Source: Casuarius casuarius (Eukaryota > Chordata > Aves > Casuariiformes > Casuariidae). Taken from it: a DNA stretch of 64,000 bases. The notes below the pieces were generated by a model, which was not told the DNA's origin, searched no databases, and was given only the letters and a program-made list of their open reading frames with translations. The position numbers and the translations under genes were made by a program. Of this stretch, positions 62,280 through 64,000 are shown one piece after another; position 1 is the first letter of the stretch, and the number at the start of each line of letters is the position of its first letter. The DNA lies in assembly GCA_003342895.1 (NCBI GenBank), contig PTFA01000011.1, forward strand, positions 3,893,644 to 3,957,643. The letters run 5' to 3'.

Positions 62280-63445
62280 GTAACTCTCCTGCCCCGGTGA
62301 TGCTGATGGGGATTGGAATTGGCAGTTCAGGGCAGTAGAGGCCAGCAGTAGTTGTTCAGTTAACTCTCTGCCTTAGTAAAGGCTGCTGAAAGTGAGCTTT
62401 TGTATGCCAGACATTTAGGATTCAACCAACCAACCCGTGCAGGTCTCTAACCCTGACGGAGAAGTCTTTTCCTTTTGACAAAGGGGAAGCTCTAGTTATT
62501 CTTGGCTTCTGTATATTGCTCTGTATATATAGATTTTCCTTAACACAGGAGTGCCAGCAAGAAAACTGTTAACTCAGGTCTCTGCAGGGTAGGTCTGTCT
62601 TCCTTAAAAACTCCTCTGATGTTTCCTCCCTTCTGAAATATCAAAATTATCCTATACCTCATGTTCACTCAACTGCGGGCTTAACAGCTTACTCCATCAT
62701 GAACCTTAAACTCACACAGAGATTTCAGTGGGTTGAAGTCAAGTTGGGTGGAGATAAAGGGTGGTAGTGTCCTTAAAAGTTTGCCATGGAAGGCTGTGCA
62801 AAACTGCGTCCCTCAAATTTACAAGCCTTCTGCTTGACTCAGAAGACCGCCTAGCCAGAGGAGGAGGCGAGTCCTGGGCCCCTTGGTTTGGAGAGCATGC
62901 ATTCACCCTCAGTGGGGGTGAGGGGAGTGTTTCCCCTTCAATCTGTGTAATCTCTATGGCAGATGGCTGAAGCGCAACAGAGGAGATACTGCCTATGCTC
63001 TTCTTGCCTGGCACAGGTGCTGTCAGGATCCCAGGCCTTAGGCAACAGGGAGGCCAGAGGGTGATGTTAGTTAGCCCTGCTGCTCACTGCACTTGCGGAA
63101 TGAGCTTCCTCTGTGGCATTACCAGTCTTCCCACTTACAGCCCCAGAGCCTTGAGCCTGTTCAGCTTTTTCTCAAAGAGTGTGATACTCTGAATAAGCTC
63201 AACCCCCCCTCTTAGTAAGGAAACAGAATGGATTTGGGAGTCGGCGCTGGGCCCAGTGCATTCAACACTTCACTCCTCTGAGTGGTGTTGTAGGGAAACC
63301 CTGACTTCTCTTTTTTACCTTTCAGATGCAGACCTTCAGATCGGGAAGCTGATGTGGGGAGACAGTGGGCTCTATTACTGCCTTATTATCACACCTGATG
63401 ATGTGGAGGGCAAGAATGAAGAGTCGGTGGAGCTGCTTGTACTTG
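61947..63445 (+). CDS. ILDR2: ILDR2, immunoglobulin-like domain receptor 2, partial (coding exons 2-3)
   Basis: Two exons, 61947-62279 and 63326-63445, join in phase 1 and encode the extracellular Ig V domain of ILDR2 (angulin-3), a relative of LSR and ILDR1 found at tricellular junctions and the ER and, in mammals, linked to hepatic lipid handling and to T-cell inhibition. The mature start EGLQVTVPEKKKVAMLFQPA, the first Ig cysteine in LLRCHFS, AVVQWRFKSYCQDRMGEALG, RTVRVVASKQGS and GKLMWGDSGLYYC with the second Ig cysteine are near-identical to human. The signal-peptide exon is missing, probably in the gap at 53.3-53.8 kb. The membrane helix, cysteine-rich segment and long cytoplasmic tail lie beyond the right edge. 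The gene is divergent from MAEL. Confidence 0.94.
62280..63325 (+). other. ILDR2: ILDR2 intron 2
   Basis: No exon or repeat recognised; the acceptor is the tract TTTTTTACCTTTCAG. Confidence 0.8.
63326..63445 (+). CDS. ILDR2: ILDR2 coding exon 3
   Basis: Forty codons, phase 1 at both ends: ADLQIGKLMWGDSGLYYC (the DSGLYYC signature of V domains), ITPDDVEGKNEESVELLVL, then donor GTAAGC. Confidence 0.95.
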
Positions 63446-64000
63446 GTAAGCTCTCTTAGCAGACTGTCCTGTCTTCAGTAGACAGCTGATGCATCTTTCC
63501 TTCTGTCTCTCTGTATATCTGTGCATGATTTTACTATGGCTGCAAGATCTATGTAAAACAGTCCCTGCAGTAGCTTCACCATTGCCTTGCACTTTGTGCA
63601 GTCATTCACACCTAGGCAAAGTGGGTGGCAAATGCTACCAAACCAGAATAGTAAAGTTTACACTCACATTGCTCACACTTCACACAGGTGTAAATGACTA
63701 CAGAAAGTTCAGGGCTGTGGAAAGTCAGAACCCTTGCCTTAAAGGCATAAAACAATAAACTTGCAGCAAAGTGAACACTTGAGAATGAGTCTTTTAAAAA
63801 TAGTCTCCTAAAAGTTAATCTAATTGTATGTTTTTTGTAGTCTTTTAACATTCCCTTGGTTCTACTTTTCTGACCTGTTGGGATGTCAAGACGTGTTGTA
63901 TTTAAGAGCTTGAGCATGTCAGTATGGGAGATTTTTCTGGCTGTCTGGCTAATCACAGTTGTACAGTTAGAGATACAGTTTCACGATCACCCTAAAGAGA
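63446..64000 (+). other. ILDR2: ILDR2 intron 3, 5' part
   Basis: No exon is recognised before the window ends. Confidence 0.7.

Overview
The window is vertebrate nuclear DNA, almost certainly from a bird. Genes are split into short exons with GT-AG junctions, the interspersed repeats are CR1 LINEs whose 3' ends carry the avian-type tail (tandem ATTCTGTG-like octamers), and the housekeeping-type promoters are GC-rich CpG islands. Scattered single Ns and one 493-base run of Ns show a draft assembly. There are no bacterial operons, CRISPR arrays or tRNAs.

Four genes are recognised by protein similarity recalled from the human families, with splice sites and phases worked out by hand. They alternate in strand: STYXL2 (minus, first coding exon only, 347-459), GPA33 (plus, complete, seven coding exons, 8125-18027, 296 codons), MAEL (minus, complete, twelve coding exons, 43803 down to 31081, 413 codons) and ILDR2 (plus, coding exons 2 and 3 only, 61947-63445, running off the right edge). 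This is the human 1q24 order ILDR2-MAEL-GPA33-STYXL2 read from the other side, so the window is a conserved syntenic block. The genes are neighbours, not a pathway: STYXL2 is a muscle pseudophosphatase, GPA33 an intestinal immunoglobulin-family surface protein, MAEL a germline piRNA/transposon-silencing factor, and ILDR2 an angulin-family membrane protein.

Layout: 1-460 STYXL2 start; 0.46-8.1 kb intergenic with a 5'-truncated CR1 and a GGGAA array; 8.1-18.6 kb GPA33; 18.6-31 kb convergent intergenic space with two long, decayed CR1 copies and a perfect 21-bp inverted repeat; 31-44 kb MAEL with a CpG-island promoter; 44-53 kb a long MAEL-ILDR2 spacer with an old LINE relic, splice-like signals on the plus strand and some unassigned coding-like segments on the minus strand; 52.6-55.2 kb a GC-rich island with the assembly gap, the probable ILDR2 promoter; 55-62 kb ILDR2 intron 1; 62-64 kb ILDR2 immunoglobulin V exons.

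The most unusual sequence-level observation is a 253-bp block nearly identical between two CR1 copies 20,750 bp apart (3 mismatches and 2 Ns) whose immediate left flank differs at 16 of 60 positions. This points to gene conversion or an assembly artefact. I did not find evidence for a novel multi-gene system.
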